Of a stretch of 64,000 nucleotides of DNA, positions 50,501-61,257 are shown in pieces. The stretch covers positions 16,263,149-16,327,148 of the forward strand of contig NC_034438.1 of NCBI RefSeq assembly GCF_002078875.1, written 5' to 3'. The DNA comes from Numida meleagris (lineage: Eukaryota > Chordata > Aves > Galliformes > Numididae). Every line of letters starts with the position of its first letter. The first letter of the stretch is position 1. The notes below the pieces were generated by a model that was not told where the DNA came from, did no database searches, and saw nothing but the letters and a program-made list of their open reading frames with translations. The position numbers were made by a program, and so were the translations under genes.

Positions 50501-52940
50501 CTTACATCTCCTGTTAATCATTTTTTGTTTCTGTCTTTATTTCAGAGACCTGTAGGGATGTTTTATGCCCAGGCAGCTCCACGTGTGTGGTGGATCAAAC
50601 TAATAATGCCTACTGTGTGACATGTAACCGAATTTGCCCTGAGCCTACCTCCCCTGAACAGTATCTCTGCGGGAATGATGGCATAACTTACGCCAGTGCC
50701 TGCCACCTGAGAAAAGCAACCTGCCTGCTGGGCAGATCCATTGGATTAGCCTACGAGGGAAAATGCATCAGTAGGTATCTCAGCTGGAGGGCTAAGTGCA
50801 GGGGGAGCTTGCAGGCTCATCTGTTGTGTGGATAGGTGGATGGATGGATGGATGGATGGATGGATGGATGGATGGATGGTTGGTTGGTTGGAAGGGGGAG
50901 GGTGGCAGGAAGGGAGGGAAAGACAGAGTAAGTTTGTGCTTTGGAGCAGGTAAGATTCCCAGCAGTCTTGGTTTGTTTTCTCCTCCAGGAGAAAGCAGAG
51001 ACAGAGTGAGCTTTGCTCCAGAAAAAAAATAAAACAAAATTAAAATAAAACAGCTGCAAAAGGGGTGAGGGAGAAGAGGGCTTGATCCTGCTCCTCTTGC
51101 TGTCACTGTGGGTGCTGACATTAGTGTCCAAGAGAGAAGTACCCCCCATTAAGTAGATGATGACATGGTTACAGAATAACAAGGTCTTGATATTCAGTGG
51201 ATCTGGATTCCTGGAAACAATTGTCTTCAAGTGGTCTTGGCAAACCTTGCATTAACTTAATTGGAAACATCTGATTACTTTTTCCTCTTTAAAAATATTG
51301 CAGAGTTTGGAGACAGTTAGTGGGTGAAGATAGGAAAATAACCTCTGTGTATGCTGACATTTTGCTCTGTGATTTTGAGAAAGAAGAAACAGTGAAGTAT
51401 GTTGTGAGGAAGCAACTCTAGGGCAGCCTCTGCCCCTCCAAATTGCTGGCGAGATGCTGGGGAATCTCAGGCTGCTTTTGGTTGGCACAGCCTGAGGTGA
51501 ATTCCCTTTCCAGTCTTTGTAGACAAGGGCTTTATGTGGGTTAGTTTAAAAATAATTGATTTAGAAAAGCTGAATGTGTTGACAAATTCTCCACTTACCA
51601 CTAATTTGGGGAGCTGAATTTCCACTGACAGCAAATGGAGCAAGAAGGTCATGTGCAATAGGCAAATGTGCTCCTAGGGCGAAGCTCCGTTGGCACAGCT
51701 GTCTTTCCTCCCCGATGTATAGACAGGCAATGGTGTCCAAGGGTCTACATGATTAAACCAGCAAGAATAATCTCAGCTACTGCATTTTTGCTTTGTCTAT
51801 TCATTATTCATTGGGCGAAAAAGGAGTTTGGTGTTGTTAGGTGTTGCTTTTCTTTGTTTCCTTTGTCTGTTCACTTACCTCTAGTATCCCGTGTGTATTT
51901 TTAGAAGCGAAGTCCTGTGAAGATATTCAGTGCAGTGCTGGGAAGAAATGCTTGTGGGATTTTAAGGTTGGCAGAGGTCGGTGTGCCCTCTGTGATGAGC
52001 TCTGCCCTGAAAGCAAGTCAGACGAGGCAGTCTGTGCCAGTGATAACACGACTTATCCCAGCGAGTGTGCCATGAAGGAGGCAGCCTGCTCCATGGGCGT
52101 GCTTCTAGAAGTAAAGCACTCCGGATCTTGCAACTGTAAGTGAGATTTTTATCTCTGCAGACACTTAAGGCTTCTGAAGGCAATCCCTAGTTAATAAAGA
52201 CTTACATCGTTAAACCTAAGAAAGCTTGATTTAGAGATTCAAGATATGGCGCATGTGCCATGTGAGTACGGATGTATCATGCACACACTTTGGTTACTGA
52301 TAAAAAACAGTAGATCTCCAACAACCAGTTGGCTTTCAAGTTGGGGTGTTGGGTCTTTTCTGAGGACAATTCATTTTATCAGAAAGGGGTTGCCCTAGGA
52401 GCATAATTCTAGATATTTTCTCCTAATTTGTCTGCTCTCGTGTGCTTTGCTGATTGCTTTATTAACACTTGGATAAACTCTTAACTGTCCAAAAGAATGA
52501 GCCTGATGGTAGCACATGGGCACCTGGTTTAGCACAGTTGCCTCTACTAACTCTGAATGAAGGACACAAAGTAGTTAAACCTAGAACACAAGAGCGCTTT
52601 TTATTTGATTTCAGGAATCTGCCAATAAAACCTGAGCCATTGATTCTTCAGAACTTTCTGCAGTTATGACTTCATAGATTATGTATAAAAACCCTTATTG
52701 CATAACAGCAGATGCCAAAAAGCATCTCACTACAAGTCTCATAAAATGCAACGCTGTATTATGGCTGTTCAGAGGGCTTTGAAAACATGCACTGAGCTGC
52801 TTCTGCGCTGTTGTTGTCCTTATTTAAACAACAGCTCCCCTGTATTCCCCCATCTAGCCATTAATGAAGACCCAGAGGAAGAAGAGGAAGATGATGACCA
52901 GGACTACAGCTTTCCTATATCTTCCATTCTAGAGTGGTAA
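47497..52940 (+). CDS. FST: Follistatin precursor, six coding exons
   Basis: Secreted glycoprotein that binds activin, myostatin and some BMPs and blocks receptor binding. Joined exons 47497-47578, 49445-49636, 49989-50207, 50546-50770, 51905-52135 and 52858-52940 give 1032 nt, 343 residues and a TAA stop, with every junction in phase and every intron GT-AG. Residues 1-28 are a signal peptide (hydrophobic core [12 protein letters not shown]). The N-terminal domain is 29-92, with activin-contacting Trp at 32 and 64. Three follistatin/Kazal domains follow (about 93-165, 166-239, 241-316). A basic heparin-binding stretch [12 protein letters not shown] is at 103-114. N-glycosylation sequons are N123 (NIT) and N287 (NTT). 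An acidic tail (317-343, EEEEEDDD) ends ISSILEW. Length equals that of bird follistatin. The ATG has A at -3 and is followed by the signal peptide. I recognise the family with near certainty. Confidence 0.99.
47579..49444 (+). other. FST: FST intron 1 (1866 bp)
   Basis: Phase-1 intron, GTAAGA...CCCCGCAG. Holds three long homopolymer runs (T20 at 48153-48172, T17 at 48407-48423, A23 at 48728-48750) and a 13-bp direct repeat ACCTGATACTGAC at 48197 and 48280. There is also a forkhead-like site GTTTGTTAAT at 48964-48973. In mouse, intron 1 of Fst carries a FOXL2/SMAD3-responsive enhancer. Whether this site is its equivalent is not shown here. Confidence 0.9.
49445..49636 (+). CDS. FST: FST exon 2 (N-terminal activin-binding domain)
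   Basis: Residues 28-92 with split codons at both ends. Contains [39 protein letters not shown] and CIPCK, the six-cysteine N-terminal domain unique to follistatin and FSTL3. Acceptor CCCCCGCAG, donor G|GTGAGG. The exon and its flanks are CpG-rich. Confidence 0.98.
49637..49988 (+). other. FST: FST intron 2 (352 bp)
   Basis: GTGAGG...TTCCATCAG, phase 1. A polypyrimidine tract (cctctttccttcc) precedes the acceptor. Nothing else is noted. Confidence 0.95.
49989..50207 (+). CDS. FST: FST exon 3 (follistatin domain 1)
   Basis: Residues 92-165. An EGF-like hairpin with the basic heparin-binding stretch (residues 103-114) is followed by a Kazal-type unit [20 protein letters not shown] and [12 protein letters not shown]. 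Heparin binding through this domain tethers the short isoform to cell surfaces in mammals. N123 in NIT is a glycosylation sequon. Confidence 0.98.
50208..50545 (+). other. FST: FST intron 3 (338 bp)
   Basis: GTAGGT...TTTATTTCAG, phase 1. No repeat is recognised. Confidence 0.95.
50546..50770 (+). CDS. FST: FST exon 4 (follistatin domain 2)
   Basis: Residues 165-240. [17 protein letters not shown] starts the EGF-like part. [20 protein letters not shown] and ACHLRKATC form the Kazal part. Domains 1 and 2 together with the N-terminal domain wrap activin in known structures. Confidence 0.98.
50771..51904 (+). other. FST: FST intron 4 (1134 bp)
   Basis: GTAGGT...TATTTTTAG, phase 1. It carries the (GGAT)n microsatellite listed separately. 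No other feature is seen. Confidence 0.95.
50835..50893. repeat. (GGAT)n/(GGTT)n microsatellite in FST intron 4
   Basis: About eleven GGAT units followed by three GGTT units, starting roughly 65 bp after the exon 4 donor. Likely polymorphic in length. Confidence 0.95.
51905..52135 (+). CDS. FST: FST exon 5 (follistatin domain 3)
   Basis: Residues 240-316 plus the first base of codon 317. [19 protein letters not shown] and [20 protein letters not shown] show the domain, with sequon N287. It ends HSGSCN then T|GTAAGT. Reading through into the intron would add Cys-Lys before a TGA at 52141. Splicing to the acceptor before 52615 makes TGA directly after Asn316, and splicing to exon 6 adds the acidic tail. 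Confidence 0.98.
52136..52857 (+). other. FST: FST intron 5 with alternative acceptor
   Basis: The full intron ends CCCCCATCTAG at 52857. Inside it, ttttatttgatttcag ends at 52614 and is followed by GA. Joined to the last T of exon 5 this gives TGA, so the segment from 52615 would be an alternative terminal exon encoding the short isoform (316-residue precursor, 288 mature). Confidence 0.75.
52858..52940 (+). CDS. FST: FST exon 6, coding part (acidic tail)
   Basis: Completes Ser317 and encodes [16 protein letters not shown] then [10 protein letters not shown] and TAA at 52938-52940. In mammals this acidic tail masks the heparin-binding site, making the long isoform circulate. Confidence 0.98.
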
Positions 52941-53627
52941 AATCTCCATCACTATTGGGACAGCCATTGGGCACGAAATCAATGTCCATACTGTAAATAA
53001 GTGTATGCTTATTTATTTTGGGGAGAAAAAAAAGTATACATATAGTTGAGTCTCGTAGACATTTATTTATACTGTGTCATGTTTTATAATTTATACATAA
53101 AATGTCTGGTTGATTGTACACCTTGTTTTTTGAAGAAGTTTATTCGTTACGGGAAGAGCAGTGTTATTTATTGTGAGGTCTCTTGCTTGTAAAGTAAAGC
53201 TTTTCTTTTTTCTTGTGAACTATGAAAGTCCATTCCTTAAAACTTACCTAAAAAGATGGTTTCATCTTTTTGTTTTATTGGGGTTATCTTTTTTCCACTT
53301 TAACAATCTTGCATGTTGGTTTCTGTTATGTTTATTTATTGGATTTTTTTCTTGCCAGTTCTGTACATAAAAGATCCCTCGGGTTTTTGTTTACAAGGAA
53401 TCTTGACTGACCAAAAGGTGTTGTAACTGACTTAAATACACTTCCAGGGTGCAGTGAGGCGATCTTTAAGGAAACTTCTTCCACTTCACTTTTCTCTGCT
53501 TCTGATCATATCATTTCCTGATGTGATCTCAATGTGCTCAGCATATATACTGTACTTTAAGAATTCCAGACCCAAAGAAAAACGGATTATGAAGGTTGTT
53601 AATAGGTGCAGGGCTAACTGTAATAAG

Positions 53628-53633
53628 AATAAA
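53628..53633 (+). terminator. FST: Possible upstream polyadenylation signal
   Basis: AATAAA within the 3' UTR, followed about 20 bases later by a T-rich stretch (ttttattctttttttt). Could give a shorter transcript that keeps both AU-rich nonamers but only two of the four Pumilio sites. Confidence 0.4.
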
Positions 53634-53933
53634 GGTTTTATTTTATTTTTATTCTTTTTTTTGGTAACATGCATAGATGTTTATCAGGTGTTTCCTTTAA
53701 GATGGTCTTGCGGTACCACCTTCAAAGTTTTGTTTTCCCAACCAGTGTGTCACTAAAAGTTATCAAAGCTTTATCAGTTCAAGTTTCTTGCTTTTCATAA
53801 TACTTTTTTTTCTGATGCAATTTTATATTTTCAAACATGGCGAGTTAAATATAAATTCATTTAAATATATAGTTTTGTACTTTTCTACCATGTAAATGTG
53901 CAATGTATATAAAAGTTATAATGTGTATTTGTA

Positions 53934-53958
53934 AATAAATGATGAGTGAAAAAATAAA
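53934..53958 (+). terminator. FST: Main polyadenylation signals of FST
   Basis: Two AATAAA hexamers, at 53934-53939 and 53953-53958. A G/T-rich stretch follows after about 53975 (ttttgcttgtaaagggttc near 53991). Cleavage is expected near 53960-53980. Confidence 0.7.
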
Positions 53959-53975
53959 AAATGGAATTTTCCCTA

Positions 53976-56313
53976 GATGCAGTCCTCAGCTTTTGCTTGT
54001 AAAGGGTTCTGGTGCAAAGAAGACTTACTGGTAGTCAGGGGAATGGAAGCTGATGCCTAATGTAGCACTAAAGCACACTGGCTAAGGCCAGAGCTTTCTG
54101 CTAACTTAGATTCATGAAACTCCATTTTTCAGACAGACGCAACGTCTCCCATCTGTTGGTACTACTTCATTTTAAATCCAAGTACTCTGATGGATAGGAA
54201 GAGATTCAGCATTTTTGTTTCCCTCCCCATCCTGAGAGTGAAATGTCTCATGCTTCTTGGACATCTTCAAATTGCATGTCTCTAGGAGGTTTTGAACACA
54301 CATTTGAAATTTTGCTAAGATTCATATCAATGTTAGGGGGCTTGAAGTTGTATAATCATTTTAGATGACTAGTAGAAAGGGCAAATGATGGCCTAGTTGC
54401 CCAAATTCAAAATGTTTAACAACTACCACAACAGACAAAGAAAAAAATGGTACATCACAGAGCACATTATCACTTGGAAATTCATTGCTCTTGAGAGTAA
54501 GGTTAATTCAGAAATTTCTGTTTAGCAAACCAATATTCAGATTGGATACCCTTTTATAAGTCGATACCAATCCAGTGAACTCAGAGGAAAGGTAACAGAC
54601 ATGAGCACAGCAGGGATCAAAATCTTTTTGTATGTTCCCAGGGTTAGAGTTTTCTCTCAAATAAGGCTCCACTTGACAAAATTTCTCTTATCATGCTGCA
54701 CAGAACTTAAGAAGGTACTTAAGCACCTTAGTAAGTAGTGTTTAAGCACTTTGCTGAGTTGGGGTTTGAGAGCAGAAATTAACTTGCTCATTTTGTTTGA
54801 ATATAAATCATGTTCCTGCTGTAGTCTTCTGTGTGTTTTTTACTACACAGTAAACTGTAATTTGTTAGGGATTGTTTAGCATTACCCAAAGCAAATATAA
54901 TTTATTCATCTGTGAAGACTAGAGGCATGCATTCATAATATTATATTCAAAATGATAGCAAAGAAATTCTGCCCTTCCTCTTCCTGTTGCTTCGTTTAGA
55001 CAAGTAGTCTCTGGAAGGAAGAGCATGATGAGAGGAGCAAAGAGAGCAGGATTTTAGTCTCCTGAGGGCAACAGAACCCAGAATAAAAGAGAACGGGGGC
55101 TAGAAGAACATAGGGATAGAAACAGACCCTATCAGCAAATCTCTTGGGGAACTAATAAACACATGACAATGAAATAGAGATGAAATGTTTAATAGATGTA
55201 GTGAGTATCAGAGGAGATTTTTCTCAAATTCAAATAGGTGCCAGCTACTTCATTGCCAAAAAAATGGCAACATTATAAGACTGCTTATAATTGTAAATAA
55301 ATTTACATGTCTTTAAGAAAGACTGCAGCAGAGCAGGATTTCTTTATAACTTTATGCCTTGCTTCACAAAATAACTTGGAGAAAGTCACTGATAGCAGAA
55401 TTCGAAAAAGCATCAAAAATGCTAGGAAGCTATATTTACACATGTATATGTATATGAAACGACACAAAAAATCTGTGTAAGGATTATCCTGATAAAATTA
55501 TCTAAAAGTTCTGCTGCGGCATTTTCCATTGCTGCTGCTGTTTTTTTACAGCTGAAATCTCAACACCTACTGGCAGCAAGCCTGCCTGCAATATACTGGT
55601 GAGGTACCTCTTAAGAGGCTTCATCAGGCAAACATCTTCGAAGTGCGCCTAACAGGCACCAACCTCAGCACAACAGCCCAGAGACTTCTAGAAATATATC
55701 CAGAGGTTGTGGCAGCACGACTGCCAGCGCTTTGCGTAACATCATTCTTGGAGATAAGGTGCTTGCTGGTGAAGCGGGAGATGCAGGTTCATCGCTTGTC
55801 TTCCTGAGGAGATCATTCCCACATCCACCATCAGCTCAGGAAGAAGCTCAGAACTGTCTGTCATGTCTCCTGAAGCCATACTTCTCTATCAGAGAGGAAG
55901 CAAGATTCATTGAGAGAGGATAATTTGCAACCTTAATGGGTGCTCCTTTTGAAGAGGAAGTCTTGGGTTCTGGCCCCAGGGGTTGCCTACACATTTTGCA
56001 TTTGTAATTGAGTAACATACATAAATAATGCTTGAAGCAGAAGCCAGAATCCAGGTTGCCTCCCCTTTTCCTTCCCCCAGTACGTAAGCGCCTCCATCCT
56101 TGAGCTATGAAATCATGCTTAACCCTCTGCTTAAATCAAGATTACAAATCTCACATCTCTTTCTACACTGAGTCATAGTTACAACAGGAGAGGCTTTACT
56201 TTTTTCTTCCCTCTCTTCCAGAGTTGTGTGTAGGGAACTTCCTGGGTGTAGAAATCTGATCTTAATTCCCTCAGTCCTAGTAAGATGCTGAATCTGTTTA
56301 TTTCCAGTCCCAG
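53976..56313. other. Gene-free DNA downstream of FST
   Basis: AT-rich with no recognisable exon or repeat family. The next gene known in chicken and human synteny (NDUFS4) is not seen in the window. Confidence 0.5.
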
Positions 56314-56566
56314 TCCTTTCTTTTCTTTTTTCTTTTCTTTTTTCTTTTCTTTTTTCATTTTTCTTTTCTTTTCTTTTCTTTTCTTTTCTTTTCTTTTCTT
56401 TTCTTTTCTTTTCTTTTCTTTTCTTTTCTTTTCTTTTCTTTTCTTTTCTTTCCTTTCCTTTCCTTTCCTTTCCTTTCCTTTCCTTTCCTTTCCTTTTCTT
56501 TCCTTTCCTTTCCTTTCCTTTCCTTTCCTTTCCTTTCCTTTTCTTTTCTTTTCTTTTCTTTCTTTT
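56314..56566. repeat. 253-bp polypyrimidine tract, (TTTTC)n and (TTTCC)n
   Basis: Pentanucleotide array with a (TTTTC)n block, then a (TTTCC)n block from about 56447, then (TTTTC)n again. The only purine on the + strand is A at 56357. It can be translated as Phe-rich on + or Lys/Glu-rich on minus, but those frames are artefacts of the repeat. Confidence 0.97.
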
Positions 56567-58430
56567 AATAGGTGCATGAATGTGATTTCTAGCTCTGAAG
56601 CCATCTTGCATAAGCTTCTAAATCCAGAAGACAACTAGATTTTCAGAAATATCAGAAATTTCTCTTCAGTGTTTTCTATCAGCTTGCATATGTATTCTCC
56701 TTACTGTAAATCACATTTCTGAAAACCCTCATTCACCATGGCATGTACCTGGATACCGAAAACCAGGCCTGAGAACTCCGTTCATAAATGCAGGCACTTA
56801 AACATCAGGCCCAGTAACATAGACTGAAGCTTGTATGTTTGAAAACAGAAACCAATACTCTGGTACTTCAGTAAAATCAGCTCAATTCAAAGAGACTCAG
56901 CTTGAGACGTTTGAATGATAAGAATATTGCTTCTTAATCCTTGAGTCCCAGATGCATTTGTCCATGCAATACATACAAGTGAGCACTGACAATTCTGATC
57001 ATACTCAAAAGCATTCCTGATAGCTTTGTCCACATGATAGACTTAAGAGCAATATAATGAAACTCTTTTGCACCTTTTACCTCTTTTCTTGCTTTCTGCC
57101 TGCTAATGCACCTCACTAAAACTACATTCCAAGCCCCACAGCAAATTTCAAACAGCTGCCTTTTTTTTTTTCTTTTTTTATGACATAAAAATGTTTCCTT
57201 CTTTCCCTCCAAATGGGAATCAGGTGAAATTAAATTTCAGTATGCAGCACTGTTCTCTAGGCAGTGACATTTTACTATACAATGAATCACCGGCGCAGAA
57301 ACATCTGTATCTTATCCCTTTGAAGAATGAGGATTCCATGCTTTCTGGTGAAGCAAAGCATTTGTACATAGATAAGAGGTTCACAAAGTATCAGATTTTA
57401 AATTTGTAAGTCCCTAAAGATAAGGCCATTACATTTTTTTGTTTGATATTTCTACAATTTCAAGGCATGTGAGACTCATTTGGCAGGGGTATAAAAAATT
57501 GTTAGCTCACAGTTTAACACTTTAATTTTACTTGCTTGCTTTTCTGATAGACTTAAACAAGTAATGGCCATTAATGGATGGATTTTGCTGATGCTTATTT
57601 ACGATTACCTGTATAATTCAGCTTCATTACAACTAAGTAATGTGGCCAGTGAAATTATTATACAGTGAAGAAATATGGTGTGAAAGCAAGGTGAGAACCA
57701 TCATGTTCAGAGGCTGATTTGGAGTTAAAACTAGATGGATGGCTCATTTTCTGCTCATTTGTAGATACTTTATTTTGATCTCTTAAATTTTAAATGCATT
57801 TGTTCAACTTTGCCATGGGATTGAAGAGCACTGGTGTATCAGAAAACTAAGAAGGAGCTTCACACTTACTTTGATAACTACTCATCAGGTTTACTAAATG
57901 CGGTTACTGGATAATGAGTTTATAAAGGTGGTTCAGTGTAGAAGGGCCCCTGAATTTCCACATGTGCCAATCCATAACTGCATGAGAGCCTCCCAGTGCT
58001 TCCATAGAGGTCTATGGATACTCAGAACTCCCCCAAACTGAAACCATTGCATTCACATTCAAGAGCTAAATTCTACTCACCTGGATCTAAAGATTGCTTT
58101 ATTTTTAAATTAATCTTGGAAGTATTCTTTATGGCATGCTAGTGGTTCACAGCAAATGCAGCTTTTTTTTTTTTTTTAAAGCAATATTATCCTTATTATC
58201 TTATTTTAAGTTTCAAGCACTTTTAAGAAACACTTGAACTACAAGGATGATGTTGATGTGTGGCCATTGTTAGAAATTCATATGTGATATGGGTATGTTC
58301 TACTATTTGATTTTTGAATTAGAAGCATTGCTATGAAATCATAGGGCAACTAATATAAATAAAGCACAGAGTTATGCAAGTCCTTAAACAACACAGAAAA
58401 AAGTAACACATGACAAGATAACCCAGCAGA
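56567..58430. other. Gene-free DNA
   Basis: No gene or named repeat is recognised. A T-run lies at about 58163-58177. Confidence 0.5.
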
Positions 58431-58715
58431 TGTCCACTGGAATGCTCAGGGTCTGGAGCACTTGCCACACAGTCTGAACAGGGCTGCTTCTTCCCAGAGA
58501 GGGGAAGACTTGGGGGCAGTCTTCTATCTACAAGAAGGTCATTGAGACAGTGGAGCCAAGACTGAGCAGTGTGTGGTGGCAGGACAAGAGACAGCAGGCA
58601 TAAGATTAGACAAGAGAAGTTAATACTAGTTATAAAGGAAGCCTCTTTCTCTATGAGGAGAATCCAGAAGATGACCTCCTGACATCCCTTCCAACCTGAA
58701 TGATATTGTGAAGAG
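58431..58715 (+). mobile_element. CR1 LINE 3' fragment
   Basis: Ends with acatcccttccaacctgaat followed by gatattgtgaag, the characteristic CR1 3' terminus on the + strand. Upstream, a ctcagggtctggagcacttg block and a gaggggaagacttgggggca block follow the CR1 order. It is 5'-truncated and diverged, and the left edge is approximate. Confidence 0.82.
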
Positions 58716-60494
58716 GTAAGTCCACTTATTTTTAAGAATTACAGGCTCCAAAATCAGAATGGAATGTTCAGTTTAAAAAAAAAAAAAATTCCCTGAGGAA
58801 ATATTCATGGAACCATATCACCACAGCTGTTGGAAGCAACTGTCAGGAGGAAAACAGACTATTCCTTCTTTAATATGTCTTTCCTTTACATGGTCCTTAA
58901 GTGATCCTAAAATTCCTCATAAATGCTATTTTCCCATTGATTTTAGTGAAACTGTTTTGCTGTGCAGTGAGGGCTGTACCTATTCAGTAGAATATTTATT
59001 TCATGTGGAGTAGAATGCAGAAACAAAAGTGTCTGCCTGTATTTTTAGGTGAAAACAAGTAAATAAGATGAAAGAGTGAAGTAGTTAAAATGCAACTTTA
59101 AACTATTGTATTGTTCAGATCTGCAACATTTTTTTTAGGACTAACAACAATTTTTGAGAAGACACAATAACAAGTACAAGCTAGATTGGTCAAGACAGCA
59201 AGGAAAGCAAAAAGAACCCCAAGGCAAGACACTTGGAAAAATAATGGATAATGCCCACTGGAGCAACTAAAAAGAGCCCTGCAGGGATTGTTCCCATAAT
59301 CTTTTCCCACATACAGATGGTTTAGTTAGAGCAATTCAAATCTTTTTTTCAAATAGTGACTCCACCAAAACTGCAAAAAGCTTAGAATGCTTGGCATAAA
59401 AGATATACAAATATTGAGTATTTCCACATTTGGACTCAAACTTCAGAGAAATTAATTTTCATTCACTTTAGGGGAAAGGACAAATGACTTTGTCTGTCTC
59501 TATAAAGATACAGACACAGAGCTCCAAATTTAAGTAGCCCACAAACTTGAGAGTTGTACTTCCCAACCCAGCATGCCTGGAAGCTGTGACAATTCATTTA
59601 TTAATCTCCCCAGCATTCTCCACTTGCGGGCTCTGATGGAACTTTAGTCTTAAATTGAAAGGCACTTGCCACTGTCAGCAACCTAGCAAGCAGCACCACG
59701 TGTGCTGGTGGAGTGTAATCTAGCCAGGGCCCACAGCAGAACTCGATCAAAAACCTAATTTCCTATCCGGTGGAAAGTACTGGCCATGAACTGAAGGGTT
59801 AAACTGCAGCCAGTTTGTGGCAAAGGTAGCACAACATCTAGGCTTGAGGTATTACAGTGTCTTCATTTGGATGCATTTCACAAATATGCTGCAAATTAGT
59901 ATGTAAATGCTTATCTTATACTGCAAAAAATATGTGCAGAGGCTCATTAAAGTGCATTTTTAGAGCCACAGATTCAGATGTGTACGTAGGACCTTACAGA
60001 TGCTTGCTTGGGAGCAGAACTCACCGTGGCATCTCAAGTCTCCTCATTAACTAATGAACCGGATCTAGACAATTCTTTTCTGGGAAACAAAAAAAAGTGA
60101 GGAAGTTACAGTTTATAAGATTTTCTCTTCTTTCTTTTTTTTTTTTTTTTTTCCTAACAATGAGACATCCCATATGGAGGGAGAGGGAGAAGCAATGGAA
60201 AAGCATCATAGCAAGAAAAATGAAAAAAAAGAGAGAGAAGGACAGAATAAAGGCTCCAGGAAAAGAGTGCAAGAATGTAGAGAAACAAAACCATACTAAA
60301 AGTTGTAGTTGAAGAATCACACACAAAAAACCCATTACTATCAACCCCTCCGATGCAAAGGCAGTGCTATGAACTCTGAAGTGCCCTCTACTGGTATGTC
60401 TTGTATTAACTTCCCGTGCTCCTTGGAGTCCGCCATGGGACATACGAAACTCAAGTTATATCTTTTCATCTGCCTCTGATTTTTTTGAGACTTC
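58716..60494. other. Gene-free DNA
   Basis: AT-rich with a T-run at about 60134-60152. No exon is recognised. The 130-codon minus frame at 60051-60443 is composed largely of translated T/A-rich tracts. Confidence 0.5.
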
Positions 60495-60635
60495 GAGTAA
60501 CACCTTAACAGAACAATATGCTAGTCTCCTCACCGTAAAATGAAGATACTAAGATTTCATAATCTCTATGATTTCATGACTTGTGCAAAGCTCCTTGAGA
60601 TCTAATGGTAGAAAGTTCTGCAAGAGCATTAAGAA
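60495..60635 (+). mobile_element. MIR-like CORE-SINE relic
   Basis: The order tagtctcctcaccgtaaaat, then gaagatactaagatttcata, then ttgtgcaaagctccttgaga and tctaatggtagaaag follows the 3' half of MIR ('cctcatctgtaaaatg ... gcaaagcactttgagatc..tggatgaaa'). Diverged, with approximate edges. Confidence 0.5.
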
Positions 60636-61257
60636 CATTCAGAGCTTCATCTCCATGTCCAAACACGGCACTCCAGTAGAAAAGTTTAAAAAATGAAGTT
60701 GGAGGCACAGAAGAAAAGGAGAACAGAGAAGAGCAGAGAAAGAAGAAGGCAGGGTAAAGACCAGTAGGAGTTAAACAGGAGGAGAGTTGATAGAATGTAC
60801 TGCAAGTGATTAATTGCTAAGAACAATACAATTTACACTGCAGTTTTAGCAGATGTGTGTGTTGCTCCAGCTGTGGGAACAGCACACTCTCCAGATCTTG
60901 TTTCTGACACACAGTAACTGTGAACTCTATTATGTGCAAATAATAAATTTAAGCAGCACCTCCGACATATGAATGAGCAAGGAAAAGAGGGTCATATTTT
61001 CATAAGTGTTAGCACATATTTGTCAACACCCAACTTAGCTAAATAGCACAAAGGAAGGCTAGAAGACAATGCTAATGCATATCCAAAGCAGTGTGTGAGC
61101 TTGCAAGTAGATACATGTTTTTGAAACTCTGACCCACGTTTAATAGGTAAGGCCTCTAGGGACAGCAGACTGCACATGGTCTTGGGTAGCCTGGATGGGT
61201 TTGTTTTGCTGATGTATTTACTGGCTGGTATGTTAATTTTTTCAATGTGTTATAGAG
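60636..61257. other. Gene-free DNA
   Basis: Purine-rich at 60690-60790. No gene is recognised. Confidence 0.45.

Larger units (their letters stand above)
52941..53975 (+). promoter_or_regulatory. FST: FST 3' UTR with AU-rich and Pumilio motifs
   Basis: AT-rich tail of about 1 kb. The AU-rich nonamer TTATTTATT occurs at 53164-53172 and 53332-53340, with related forms at 53009-53018 and 53061-53069. Four matches to the Pumilio site UGUANAUA lie at 52992-52999, 53362-53369, 53904-53911 and 53930-53937. Both motif classes usually shorten mRNA life or repress translation. The 3' end is set by the polyadenylation signals listed next. Confidence 0.8.

Noticed and set aside
52136..52143. Short FST isoform by simple read-through of exon 5 (Cys-Lys-stop)
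   Set aside because: Possible but less likely than use of the acceptor before 52615, which gives the exact known 288-residue mature form.
55552..55598. A 47-bp segment bounded by tttttttacag and gtgagg that looks like a small exon
   Set aside because: It is not a multiple of three, encodes no recognised peptide and has no partner exon nearby. Such AG/GT pairs arise by chance.
56105..56638. Open frames of 117-168 codons over the polypyrimidine tract
   Set aside because: They are direct translations of the pentanucleotide repeat (Lys/Glu/Arg or Phe/Leu/Ser runs).
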